Source: Endomicrobium sp. (GTDB lineage: Bacteria > Elusimicrobiota > Endomicrobiia > Endomicrobiales > Endomicrobiaceae). From it: a stretch of DNA of 6,269 nt. The notes under the pieces are model-generated. The model saw nothing but the letters and a program-made list of their open reading frames with translations. It did not search any database and was not told the DNA's origin. A program made the translations under genes and the position numbers. Each line of letters begins with the position of its first letter. The stretch's first letter is position 1. The stretch covers positions 1 to 6,269 of the forward strand of contig JAISLV010000096.1 in NCBI GenBank assembly GCA_031277075.1. Reading direction: 5' to 3'. This document shows positions 1 through 5,838 of the stretch, one piece after another.

Positions 1-729
1 GTTCAATATGCGATAAACAAAAAAGATATAATAGACGGCGTGCTTTTAGGGAGTGCAAAAGAAGCGTCGGGACCGTATCCGCCGCAAAGCTGGGCGTATA
101 ATCCTAATATTGCTCCGTCTGAATATAATTTTGAAAAAGCCGCTGTGATTTTTAAAGAGCTGGGTTTTAAAGATATTGACGGCGACGGTTTCATGGAATA
201 TAACGGCAAACCTTTTGAATTTACTATTACTACTAATCAAGGCAACAAACAGCGCGAATTGTCGGCGCAAATTATTCAAAGCCATTTAAAGAAAGCGGGG
301 CTTAGAGTAAATATAAGAATTATAGAGTTTTCCTCTTTTGTCAATCAATATATAGCTAAGAGAGAGTTTGACGCCGTAATAATGGGCTGGAGTTTAAGCG
401 TTGACCCCGACCAATACGACTTGTGGCATTCTAAAAAAACAGCTCCGCGCGAATATAATTTTTTGTCTTACGACAATGCGCAAGTTGACGAGCTTTACGA
501 AAAAGCGCGCAGAGTCTTTGACATAGAAAAAAGAAAAGAAATGTATTACAAAATACAAGAAATTATGGCGCAAGACCCGCCGTGCGTATTTCTTTATTAC
601 CCCGAGAGTTTGTCGGCGGTACATAAAAGGTTTAAAGGCATAAAGCCCGCTCCTGCGGGAATAGGTTATAATTTTATAGAATGGTGGGTTCCAAAACAGT
701 TTCAAAAATACGCCTTTAACGACCAATAA
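1..729 (+). CDS. Peptide ABC transporter substrate-binding protein, C-terminal part (SBP_bac_5 family, partial)
   Basis: This is the C-terminal 242 residues of an extracytoplasmic solute-binding protein of the DppA/OppA type; the frame is already open at base 1, so the signal peptide and first lobe lie outside the window. Family members usually have about 500-550 residues, so somewhat under half is present. Visible family features are the YAINKKDIIDGVLLG segment (residues 3-17), GPYPP soon after it, a DIDGDG acidic loop (58-63), the FDAVIMGWSLSVDPDQYD stretch (about 124-141) and a C-terminal GIGYNFIEWW. The protein would capture oligopeptides, or possibly nickel or another small solute, and hand them to the permeases encoded downstream. 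An internal GTG at 40 could be mistaken for the start, but the 13 upstream codons match the family, so it is not. The stop is TAA at 727-729. The 360-base repeat island that follows separates it from its permeases. Substrate cannot be read from sequence. Confidence 0.93.
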   Translation, partial: VQYAINKKDIIDGVLLGSAKEASGPYPPQSWAYNPNIAPSEYNFEKAAVIFKELGFKDIDGDGFMEYNGKPFEFTITTNQGNKQRELSAQIIQSHLKKAGLRVNIRIIEFSSFVNQYIAKREFDAVIMGWSLSVDPDQYDLWHSKKTAPREYNFLSYDNAQVDELYEKARRVFDIEKRKEMYYKIQEIMAQDPPCVFLYYPESLSAVHKRFKGIKPAPAGIGYNFIEWWVPKQFQKYAFNDQ

Positions 730-733
730 TAAC

Positions 734-783
734 GCAGCTAAGCGGCTAAGAAGTTAGGCAGCTAAGTAAAGATTAACGGCAAA
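734..783 (+). repeat. 50-bp direct repeat, copy 1
   Basis: This block begins GCAGCTAAGCGGCTAAGAAG and ends in TTAACGGCAAA. It recurs at 947-996 with one mismatch in 50 (T767 versus C980), 213 bases downstream. Internally it repeats the word GCAGCTAAG twice and GCGGCTAAG once, so it looks like a degenerate short tandem array. It starts five bases after the stop codon of the binding protein. No open reading frame or transposase is linked to it. It is best described as a dispersed intergenic repeat of unknown origin. Confidence 0.9.
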
Positions 784-795
784 GACAAACGGCAG

Positions 796-816
796 ATTCT
801 GAAATAAATTCAGAAT
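796..816 (+). repeat. Palindromic hairpin repeat (8-bp stem), type A
   Basis: ATTCTGAA (796-803) is the exact reverse complement of TTCAGAAT (809-816), with a five-base ATAAA loop. It is followed by GACGG rather than a T-run, so it does not look like an intrinsic terminator. It closely resembles the second hairpin at 900-918, and both fit a CTGAA-N5-TTCAG core. The form recalls the dispersed palindromic elements seen in several bacterial genomes, but membership of a named family is not shown. Confidence 0.75.
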
Positions 817-849
817 GACGGACAAAGACGCGGCGTTATACAAAGCAGG

Positions 850-893
850 CGCGGAGCATTGCAGCGCAAAACGCGGAGCGTTGAAACACAAGA
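850..893 (+). repeat. Imperfect 22-bp tandem duplication
   Basis: Two adjacent 22-base units start at 850 and 872. The first 12 bases, CGCGGAGCATTG and CGCGGAGCGTTG, differ at one position; across the whole unit 17 of 22 bases agree. The block lies between the two palindromes of the repeat island and is more GC-rich than its surroundings. No function can be assigned. Confidence 0.6.
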
Positions 894-899
894 ACGTCG

Positions 900-918
900 C
901 CCTGAACTTGTTTCAGGG
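900..918 (+). repeat. Palindromic hairpin repeat (7-bp stem), type B
   Basis: CCCTGAA (900-906) pairs with TTCAGGG (912-918) around a CTTGT loop. It shares the CTGAA-N5-TTCAG core with the hairpin at 796-816, but its two outer pairs are C-G where the other hairpin has T-A. These are compensatory changes that keep the stem. A short TCTGTTGTT follows, which is too poor in T to call a terminator with confidence, although a weak 3'-end-stabilising role for the upstream transcript is possible. Confidence 0.75.
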
Positions 919-946
919 TCTGTTGTTAATGACGGGCAAAAAGAAT

Positions 947-996
947 GCAGCTAAGCGGCTAAGAAGTTAGGCAGCTAAGCAAAGATTAACGGCAAA
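947..996 (+). repeat. 50-bp direct repeat, copy 2
   Basis: This is the second copy of the block at 734-783, identical in 49 of 50 positions. It is followed by a rough continuation of the similarity (GGACAAAGAA here, GACAAACGG after copy 1). Part of it is also repeated in inverted orientation at 1046-1064, so copy 2 and that segment could form a long stem around about 60 bases. Confidence 0.9.
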
Positions 997-1045
997 AGGA
1001 CAAAGAATACAGATGGCGGCTAATGCTGTTAGCGTTAGTTATTGC

Positions 1046-1064
1046 CTTTGCTTAACTTCTTAGC
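1046..1064 (-). repeat. Inverted, shortened copy of the 50-bp repeat
   Basis: TAACTTCTTAGC (1053-1064) is the exact reverse complement of 958-969, and CTTTGCTTA (1046-1054) is the exact reverse complement of 976-984. The two matches are six bases apart in copy 2 but overlap here, so this looks like an inverted copy with an internal deletion. It ends 25 bases before the ATG of the first permease gene, and its frame is open into that gene. Confidence 0.75.
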
Positions 1065-1089
1065 TGTTGCCTCTACACTGGGATTAAAA

Positions 1090-2061
1090 ATGTTTACTTA
1101 CATATTTAAGCGCTTGATTTATTCAATTCCTATAATTTTGGGCATAACGGTAATGACGTTTGCCGTTATGTTTTTTACTCCGGGAAATCCTGCGGATATG
1201 GTTGCTGATTTTAATATTAAAGTCAGCGCGGAATCTAAAGAGCGTCTTATAAAACTCTACGGCTTGGATAAGGCGTGGTATGAACAGTATTGGAATTGGC
1301 TTAAAAGAGTTGTCGTTTTAGATTTCGGAAATTCTTTCCGCGACGGCAAGCCCGCGTCAAAAAAAATAGCCGAAAGGCTTCCAGCTACAATTCTTTTAAA
1401 CGTTTTGTCAATCATTCTTATGCTTTGCATATCAATTCCCGTAGGAGTTTATTCGGCGGTAAAAAAATATTCGCTTTTTGACAGGGTTTTGACCGCGATA
1501 GTGTTTACTTGTTTTTCAGTTCCTGTTTTTTGGGCGGCGTTAATGCTTATGACGGTTTTCGGTCTGTGGCTTGGGTGGCTGCCGATTTCGGGGCTTACGT
1601 CTTTTGAGTTTGGCGAGTTTTCGTTTTTTGAAAAAATTTTAGACTTATGCAGACATTTGATTTTGCCAGTTTTTGTCTCAACGCTCGGCTCTTTTGCCGT
1701 TATGTCGCGTTATGTGCGTTCCGGTATGCTTGACGTTTTAAAACAAGACTATATTAAAACCGCATATTCAAAAGGTTTAAGCAAAAGGCAAGTAGTTTTC
1801 AACCACGCTTTAAAAAACGCTCTTCTTCCTCTTATTACAATAATAGGTCTGTCAATACCGGGTTTAATAGGCGGCAGTTTTATAATAGAGACAATTTTTT
1901 CTTATCCGGGCATGGGAAGGCTGGGATACGAAGCTATTATGGCAAGAGACTATCCCGTGATAATGGGTATAGGCGTAATATCTGCGTTTTTAACGCTTTT
2001 GGGAAATATTATCGCCGACGTTTTATACGCGTCGGCAGACCCGAGAATTAGATATAAGTAG
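1090..2061 (+). CDS. dppB: Peptide ABC transporter permease, DppB type
   Basis: This 323-residue inner-membrane permease forms half of the pore of the Dpp/Opp-type importer. Hydrophobic segments suit six transmembrane helices at roughly 9-29, 98-120, 137-160, 187-206, 243-265 and 288-310. Family signatures include the N-terminal FKRLIYSIPIILGITVMTF, the cytoplasmic EAA loop (about 221-248, core TAYSKGLS) that docks on the ATPase, ETIFSYPGMGRLGY (267-280) and the C-terminal ADPRIRYK. I chose the ATG at 1090 because MFTYIFKRL is how family members normally begin. An in-frame TTG at 1042 would add 16 residues encoded mostly by the inverted repeat. The start has only a weak GGGA as ribosome binding site. 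No good promoter is visible in the repeat island, so transcription may come from upstream of the window. The symbol follows family resemblance; oligopeptide (OppB) or nickel transport cannot be excluded. Confidence 0.95.
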   Translation: MFTYIFKRLIYSIPIILGITVMTFAVMFFTPGNPADMVADFNIKVSAESKERLIKLYGLDKAWYEQYWNWLKRVVVLDFGNSFRDGKPASKKIAERLPATILLNVLSIILMLCISIPVGVYSAVKKYSLFDRVLTAIVFTCFSVPVFWAALMLMTVFGLWLGWLPISGLTSFEFGEFSFFEKILDLCRHLILPVFVSTLGSFAVMSRYVRSGMLDVLKQDYIKTAYSKGLSKRQVVFNHALKNALLPLITIIGLSIPGLIGGSFIIETIFSYPGMGRLGYEAIMARDYPVIMGIGVISAFLTLLGNIIADVLYASADPRIRYK

Positions 2062-2065
2062 CCGT

Positions 2066-2106
2066 CGCCGCTTTTTATTTATGCTTGGAGCGGCGGGGTT
2101 TTGTCT
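2066..2106 (+). terminator. Possible hairpin with T-rich tail between dppB and dppC
   Basis: CGCCGCT (2066-2072) is complementary to AGCGGCG (2089-2095), giving a 7-bp GC-rich stem with a 16-base loop, followed by GGGTTTTGTCTTT. The large loop and the G's between stem and T's weaken the case for a true terminator. Because DppB and DppC must be made together, partial termination, mRNA stabilisation or simple chance are all plausible. Confidence 0.3.
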
Positions 2107-2132
2107 TTGTCTTAAATATTGCTTAAAAATTT

Positions 2133-2948
2133 ATGAATAAATTTATTAAAAATAAAATTTCTTTGTCGGCAGCGGCGTTTATCGCCGCCGTTATTTTAGC
2201 GGCGGCGTTCGCGCCGTTTATCGTAAAATACGACCCTGCCGCTCAAGAATTATCTCAAAGGCTTTCCGCGCCGTCGGCAAAACATTTATTAGGCACGGAC
2301 GATTTAGGCAGAGACGTTCTTTCCCGTATGTTTTACGGCGCGAGAGTGTCGGTTTCCGTAGGGTTTGTCGCCGCGCTTATAACGGTTGTAATAGGTTCTT
2401 TAATCGGGCTTTTTGCGGGCTATTTCGGCGGAGCGATAGACGGCGTTTTAATGCGTTTTACCGATATTATGCTCTGTTTTCCGACGTTCTTTTTGATTCT
2501 TTTAGCCGTAGCTTTTTTTGAGCCTAACATTTACAACGTTATGATTGCGATAGGGATTACGTCGTGGACGGGTTTGGCAAGGATAGTAAGAGCCGAAGTT
2601 TTAACCGTAAGGGAAAGGGAATTCGTTTTGGCTTCGCAGACTCTTGCGGTAAGCGGGTTTCGCCTGTTTTTCGTACACATACTCCCAAACGTTATTTCTC
2701 CGATAATAGTCTACTCCGCTTTGGCAATAGGCGGGGCGATTCTTACGGAATCGGGATTGTCGTTTTTGGGGCTTGGCGTTCAGCCGCCAATGTCGTCGTG
2801 GGGGCAAATCCTTATGCAGGGCAAAGACTATATTTACGCGGCATGGTGGCTGTCTTTGTTTCCGGGCGCGGCGATTTTGCTCACCGTTTTATCTTTCAAT
2901 TTAATAGGCGAGTCGCTGAGGGATATTTTAGACCCGAAAGAACTGTGA
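2133..2948 (+). CDS. dppC: Peptide ABC transporter permease, DppC type
   Basis: This 271-residue second permease pairs with the DppB-type protein to form the membrane channel. An N-terminal transmembrane helix (about 10-30) is followed by the strongly conserved HLLGTDDLGRDVLSRMFYGA block (51-70). Further helices lie near 75-97, 112-130, 133-150, 186-206 and 236-258. The EAA loop is at about 160-186 (EREFVLASQTLAVSGF...HILPN), then LSFLGLGVQPPMSSWG (209-224), and the typical end LIGESLRDILDPKEL. The length is slightly under the usual 280-300, with a short cytoplasmic N-terminus. The gene starts 71 bases after dppB, a longer gap than usual for this pair, and no clear Shine-Dalgarno precedes the ATG. 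The ATPase gene follows after 36 bases. Family assignment is secure; the transported solute is inferred only from family. Confidence 0.95.
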   Translation: MNKFIKNKISLSAAAFIAAVILAAAFAPFIVKYDPAAQELSQRLSAPSAKHLLGTDDLGRDVLSRMFYGARVSVSVGFVAALITVVIGSLIGLFAGYFGGAIDGVLMRFTDIMLCFPTFFLILLAVAFFEPNIYNVMIAIGITSWTGLARIVRAEVLTVREREFVLASQTLAVSGFRLFFVHILPNVISPIIVYSALAIGGAILTESGLSFLGLGVQPPMSSWGQILMQGKDYIYAAWWLSLFPGAAILLTVLSFNLIGESLRDILDPKEL

Positions 2949-2971
2949 TTTCGCGGAAAAATAGGCTAATT

Positions 2972-2976
2972 AGGAG
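2972..2976 (+). promoter_or_regulatory. Ribosome binding site of the ATPase gene
   Basis: AGGAG lies eight bases before the ATG at 2985 and fixes that start. It contrasts with the two permease genes, which have no comparable site. Confidence 0.8.
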
Positions 2977-2984
2977 ATTTTATA

Positions 2985-3788
2985 ATGCCTTTGTTGTCTG
3001 TCAAAAACTTGAGCGTTGAATACAAGGCGTCTTTTGGCGTCGTAAAAGCCGTCGACGGCGTAAGTTTTGACGTTGAAAAGGGCGAGGTTTTCGCCATAGT
3101 AGGACGTTCGGGCAGCGGAAAAAGTTCCGTCGCTTCTGCAATTATGAGGCTTACAGACATTGACGGAGCGCAAATAAAAAGCGGGGAAATTTTTTATAGA
3201 GAAACGGATTTGCTTAAACTTTCTTTTGACGATACGCGGAAAATTTACGGCAAAAAAATATCAATGATTTTTCAAGACCCGCAGTCTTATTTGAACCCTG
3301 TGATTAAAGTGGGAAAACAAATAGAGGAAGCGGTAAAAGTTCACAATCCTAAACTTTCAAAAAGCGAAATAAAAGAACGCGCCGCGTCGGCTTTAAAAAA
3401 AGTTAATTTAGACGATATGCAAAGGATTTTTAATTCGTATTCTCACAGATTATCCGGCGGACAAAAGCAGAGAATTCTAACGGCAATGGCAATAATAAAC
3501 GAACCTGAAATTCTGATTGCCGACGAGCCGACTACAGGGTTAGACGCCGCAGTTCAAAAGCAGATATTAGATTTAATTAAAGAATTAAAAGGCAAAATGG
3601 GCTTGACGCTTATAATAATTACGCACAATCTGAAAATAGCCGAAAAACATTCCGATAAAACTGCCGTAATGCGCAGCGGAAAAATAATAGAATGCGCCCC
3701 TTCAAAAGAAATTTTTAAAAATCCCAAAAACGAATACGTAAAACAGCTGACAAACGTCTCTTACAGTCTGCCCGAACAAATGCCCTAG
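2985..3788 (+). CDS. dppD: Peptide ABC transporter ATP-binding protein, DppD type, short form
   Basis: This 267-residue cytoplasmic ATPase powers the importer. All nucleotide-binding motifs are present: Walker A GRSGSGKS (40-47), Q-loop Gln97 in IFQDPQSYLNP, signature LSGGQ (156-160), Walker B ILIADEP with catalytic Glu181, D-loop GLDAA (185-189) and switch His214. The IFQDPQSYLNP and HRLSGGQKQR wording is characteristic of the Dpp/Opp branch. The protein ends soon after the EIFKNPKNEYVKQL segment, where DppD/OppD usually continue for 50-60 residues with a region that includes a GC-x-F-x-x-R-C-type cysteine motif. That C-terminal region is missing, and its remnant is not obvious after the TAG stop. 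Family transporters normally use two different ATPases (DppD and DppF), but no partner gene follows; a tRNA gene does. It could act as a homodimer or pair with an ATPase encoded elsewhere. Confidence 0.93.
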   Translation: MPLLSVKNLSVEYKASFGVVKAVDGVSFDVEKGEVFAIVGRSGSGKSSVASAIMRLTDIDGAQIKSGEIFYRETDLLKLSFDDTRKIYGKKISMIFQDPQSYLNPVIKVGKQIEEAVKVHNPKLSKSEIKERAASALKKVNLDDMQRIFNSYSHRLSGGQKQRILTAMAIINEPEILIADEPTTGLDAAVQKQILDLIKELKGKMGLTLIIITHNLKIAEKHSDKTAVMRSGKIIECAPSKEIFKNPKNEYVKQLTNVSYSLPEQMP

Positions 3789-3793
3789 ATGGC

Positions 3794-3830
3794 AGAGCGA
3801 GGGGGGATGTGTGACAGACGCGCTCTTCTT
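3794..3830 (+). terminator. Weak candidate terminator after the ABC transporter genes
   Basis: AGAGCG (3794-3799) can pair with CGCTCT (3821-3826), followed by TCTTTC. The loop is long (21 bases) and the T-tract is interrupted. A competing stem, GACGC (3817-3821) with GCGTC (3834-3838), followed by ATTTTA, is equally possible. Location between the transporter genes and the tRNA promoter supports termination here, but the structure alone is poor. Confidence 0.3.
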
Positions 3831-3864
3831 TCGGCGTCATTTTACTTGATAAGATTGCGTGTGT

Positions 3865-3893
3865 TTGACTAAAATTCGTATATTTTATATACT
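3865..3893 (+). promoter_or_regulatory. Sigma70-type promoter for the tRNA genes
   Basis: TTGACT (3865-3870) and TATACT (3888-3893) each match the housekeeping consensus at five of six positions and are separated by the ideal 17 bases, in an AT-rich spacer. Transcription would start near 3900, about 30 bases before tRNA-Cys, leaving a short 5' leader for RNase P to remove. The leader holds a small stem (CTCAAA 3899-3904 with TTTGAG 3911-3916). tRNA-Val may be co-transcribed, since no comparable promoter is seen in the gap before it. Confidence 0.8.
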
Positions 3894-3928
3894 CATTACT
3901 CAAATCGGTTTTTGAGAAGTTTCTGTTC

Positions 3929-4000
3929 GGCGCGGTACCCAAGTGGTAAGGGAGCAGTCTGCAAAACTGCGACGCGTCGGTTCAATTCCGACCCGCGCCT
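3929..4000 (+). tRNA. tRNA-Cys (GCA)
   Basis: The 72 bases fold into a full cloverleaf. The acceptor stem is GGCGCGG with CCGCGCC, the D stem CCC/GGG, and the anticodon stem GCAGT/ACTGC encloses loop CTGCAAA with anticodon GCA. A five-base variable loop and a T stem GTCGG/CCGAC with loop TTCAATT follow. The discriminator base is T (U73), a known identity element of cysteine tRNA. The CCA end is not encoded; TTTTAAAA follows. Confidence 0.96.
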
Positions 4001-4079
4001 TTTAAAATAGATAAGACGCCGAACAATGTAAAATAAATAATTTATGTATCGTTTAGTATTAATTTAAATTGCCGTTATT

Positions 4080-4153
4080 GCCCGGTTAGCTCAGTTGGTT
4101 AGAGTACTTCCTTGACATGGAAGGGGTCAGAGGTTCAAGTCCTCTATCGGGCA
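4080..4153 (+). tRNA. tRNA-Val (GAC)
   Basis: The 74 bases fold as a cloverleaf with acceptor GCCCGGT/ATCGGGC, D stem GCTC/GAGT, anticodon stem CTTCC/GGAAG around TTGACAT (anticodon GAC), variable loop GGGTC, and T stem AGAGG/CCTCT with loop TTCAAGT. The discriminator is A73, and A and the anticodon agree with valine identity. CCA is not encoded. TTTTTGTTTTT follows immediately, which may help end the transcript. It lies 79 bases after tRNA-Cys in the same direction, probably in the same unit. Confidence 0.96.
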
Positions 4154-4174
4154 TTTTTGTTTTTATCCTACAAT

Positions 4175-4193
4175 GGGCGTCTATAAAAACCCT
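4175..4193 (+). repeat. 19-bp inverted repeat, left arm
   Basis: GGGCGTCTATAAAAACCCT is the exact reverse complement of 5839-5857. It lies 164 bases before the decarboxylase start. The overlapping and following word CTAATGCCC (4192-4200) also has an exact inverted partner at 5862-5870, but in the other order relative to the 19-mer, so the right-hand copy is not a simple mirror image of the left one. Confidence 0.9.
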
Positions 4194-4197
4194 AATG

Positions 4198-4328
4198 CCC
4201 ATCCGAGTATTGCGCATTGAGATATTATCTATGCGGCATTTGGGAGTCAGAAAATTTGTCCGTCCTTGCTATTAGGACGCGGTTTGCATTTTTTTCTTTG
4301 AACTGCCGCAAAATTTGCGGCAAGGACG
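4198..4328 (+). other. Gene-free leader with several potential RNA hairpins
   Basis: Four pairings are visible. A bulged stem spans 4211-4238 (TGC-GCAT-AGAT with ATCT-ATGC-GCA), framed by CCCA 4198-4201 and TGGG 4241-4244. A hairpin CGTCCT/AGGACG (4261-4266 with 4274-4279) is followed nine bases later by seven T's. A 19-base near-perfect palindrome lies at 4304-4322 (TGCCGCAAA, TTTGCGGCA). CGTCCTTGC (4261-4269) can instead pair with GCAAGGACG (4320-4328), which would break both of the last two. I recognise no known riboswitch or small RNA. Whether this is transcribed, and from which promoter, is not visible. Confidence 0.45.
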
Positions 4329-4356
4329 AACATTATAGGTTTTTGCAAGACACCCA

Positions 4357-5838
4357 ATGATAAAAAAAACAAAATCATTAATCGCAAAGCAGTCAAAAGC
4401 TCCTCTTTTTGACGTTCTTATGGCTCACGCAAAAAGAGACGTGGTTTCTTTTCATTGTCCCGGTCATAAAAACGGGAGAAGCATAGACGCCGAGCTTAAA
4501 AATTATATAGGCGAAAACGCTTTCAAATTTGACGTGACGGTTTTTGACGAAGTAGATTCTCTGCACGACCCAGTAGGTCCTATAAAAAAGGCGCAGGAGC
4601 TAATGGCGGAAGCCTACGGCGTTGAACACTCTTTATTTTTAGTCAACGGTACTTCCGTAGGAAATATAGCAATGTTTCTTTCCGCATGCGACCCGGGCGA
4701 TTCAATAATAGTTTCGCGCAGTTCGCATAAGTCAATAATGGCGGGCATAATAATGGCGGGGTTGTGGCCTATTTGGATTCAGCCCAAAATTGACCAAAAT
4801 TTAGATTTAATTTTTAATTCAACTTACGACCAAATAAAAGACGCTCTTGACAAATACCCCGAAGCGAAAGCCGTTTTTGTAACCACTCCCACTTATAACG
4901 GCGTTGTTACGGAAATTTCAAAAATAGCCGATTTATGCCATAGACGCGGGAAAATACTATTGGCGGACGAAGCGCACGGTCCGCATTTGCTTTTTAACAG
5001 CCAGCTTCCAGAATCAAGCGTTGAAGCGGGCGCGGATTTGTGCGTTCAGTCGACGCATAAAATTTTATCGGCGTTTTCGCAAAGTTCGGTTTTGCATTTT
5101 AATTCAAAGCTCGTTGATTTCAACAGAGTAAAGAAAATAGTTTCAATGCTTCAAACGACAAGCCCCAATTATCTTTCGCTTGCCACTACGGATTTGGCAA
5201 GACGTCAGGTTTTTTTAAACGGCGAAGAAACTTTTAACAAAGTTTTGGAAGCCGCGCGCTGGGGAAGAACTTATATAAACGCAAATATAGCGAATATGAA
5301 ATGTTTTACTCGCGAAGAAATGAAAAAGCTCGGTTTTGATTTGGACGAAACGAAGCTGACGGTCAATGTTACTAAAACTGGTCTTTCAGGCTATGAAATT
5401 GAGAGTATTTTAGCTAAAGAATACAATATACAGCTTGATTATGCGGACATTTTTAATTTGGTCGCCATAATGGGCGAAGGTTCTAATAGAGCAGATACCG
5501 AAGCTCTTGTAGACGCGCTAAAAGACATCTGCAAAAAATATAAAGGCGAGCAAAAAAACCAGCTGCTTAAAATTCCTTCGCTTGCTACGGAAATGGTAAT
5601 GCTTCCGCGCGAAGTTTTTCTTTCAAGCAATACGAAAAAAATTCCGCTCGCCAAAGCCGTCGGGCATGTTGCCGCGCAAACTTTGACGCCTTATCCGCCC
5701 GGTATTCCCGTTTTAATTCCCGGGGAGAGAATTACGGAAGAGATTTGCGATTATCTCATTAATATGTCTTCAAAAGATATAAGAATAAGCGGACAAGAAA
5801 GCGAAATGTTAAAAACAATAAAAGTTTTTACAAACTAA
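4357..5838 (+). CDS. PLP-dependent Orn/Lys/Arg decarboxylase (short SpeA-like type)
   Basis: This 493-residue cytoplasmic enzyme removes the alpha-carboxyl group of a basic amino acid to give a diamine or agmatine, normally the entry to polyamine synthesis. Family features run in order: PLFDVLMAHAKRDVVSFHCPGHKNG (16-40), the N-terminal active-site region; LVNGTSVGN (95-103); the DEAHGPH cofactor-binding motif (204-210, Asp204 and His207); and QSTHK (231-235), whose Lys235 should form the Schiff base with pyridoxal phosphate. The C-terminal domain contains TPYPPGIPVLIPGE (444-457). It lacks the N-terminal receiver-like wing domain of the long enterobacterial inducible enzymes, and the length fits Gram-positive-type SpeA/Cad relatives. 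Arginine, lysine or ornithine cannot be distinguished by eye. The ATG is chosen by family-like N-terminal spacing; no Shine-Dalgarno precedes it. An imperfect copy of the flanking repeat (4338-4355) directly abuts the start codon. Confidence 0.93.
   Translation: MIKKTKSLIAKQSKAPLFDVLMAHAKRDVVSFHCPGHKNGRSIDAELKNYIGENAFKFDVTVFDEVDSLHDPVGPIKKAQELMAEAYGVEHSLFLVNGTSVGNIAMFLSACDPGDSIIVSRSSHKSIMAGIIMAGLWPIWIQPKIDQNLDLIFNSTYDQIKDALDKYPEAKAVFVTTPTYNGVVTEISKIADLCHRRGKILLADEAHGPHLLFNSQLPESSVEAGADLCVQSTHKILSAFSQSSVLHFNSKLVDFNRVKKIVSMLQTTSPNYLSLATTDLARRQVFLNGEETFNKVLEAARWGRTYINANIANMKCFTREEMKKLGFDLDETKLTVNVTKTGLSGYEIESILAKEYNIQLDYADIFNLVAIMGEGSNRADTEALVDALKDICKKYKGEQKNQLLKIPSLATEMVMLPREVFLSSNTKKIPLAKAVGHVAAQTLTPYPPGIPVLIPGERITEEICDYLINMSSKDIRISGQESEMLKTIKVFTN

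Noticed and set aside
40..729. Complete 229-residue gene starting at GTG 40
   Set aside because: The same frame is open to base 1, and the upstream codons match the conserved YAIN...IIDG segment of the binding-protein family, so the gene is partial rather than short.
734..996. CRISPR-like array
   Set aside because: Only two long copies exist, 213 bases apart, and the DNA between them is itself made of other repeats; there is no regular spacing and no cas gene.
1042..1089. Upstream TTG start giving a 339-residue DppB
   Set aside because: The added 16 residues come mainly from the inverted repeat, and the family N-terminus MFTYIFKRL begins at the ATG at 1090.
2564..3019. Overlapping 151-codon open frame on the + strand inside dppC
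   Set aside because: It lies in another frame of a strongly conserved permease gene, has no family resemblance, and runs past the start of the well-supported ATPase gene.
3715..3942. Minus-strand open frame over the end of dppD and start of tRNA-Cys
   Set aside because: It overlaps a clear ATPase gene, a promoter and a tRNA, and its translation shows no recognisable domain.
4304..4322. Intrinsic terminator at the 19-base palindrome
   Set aside because: The stem is followed by AGGACGAAC and not by a T-run; it is better treated as a possible leader structure or repeat.
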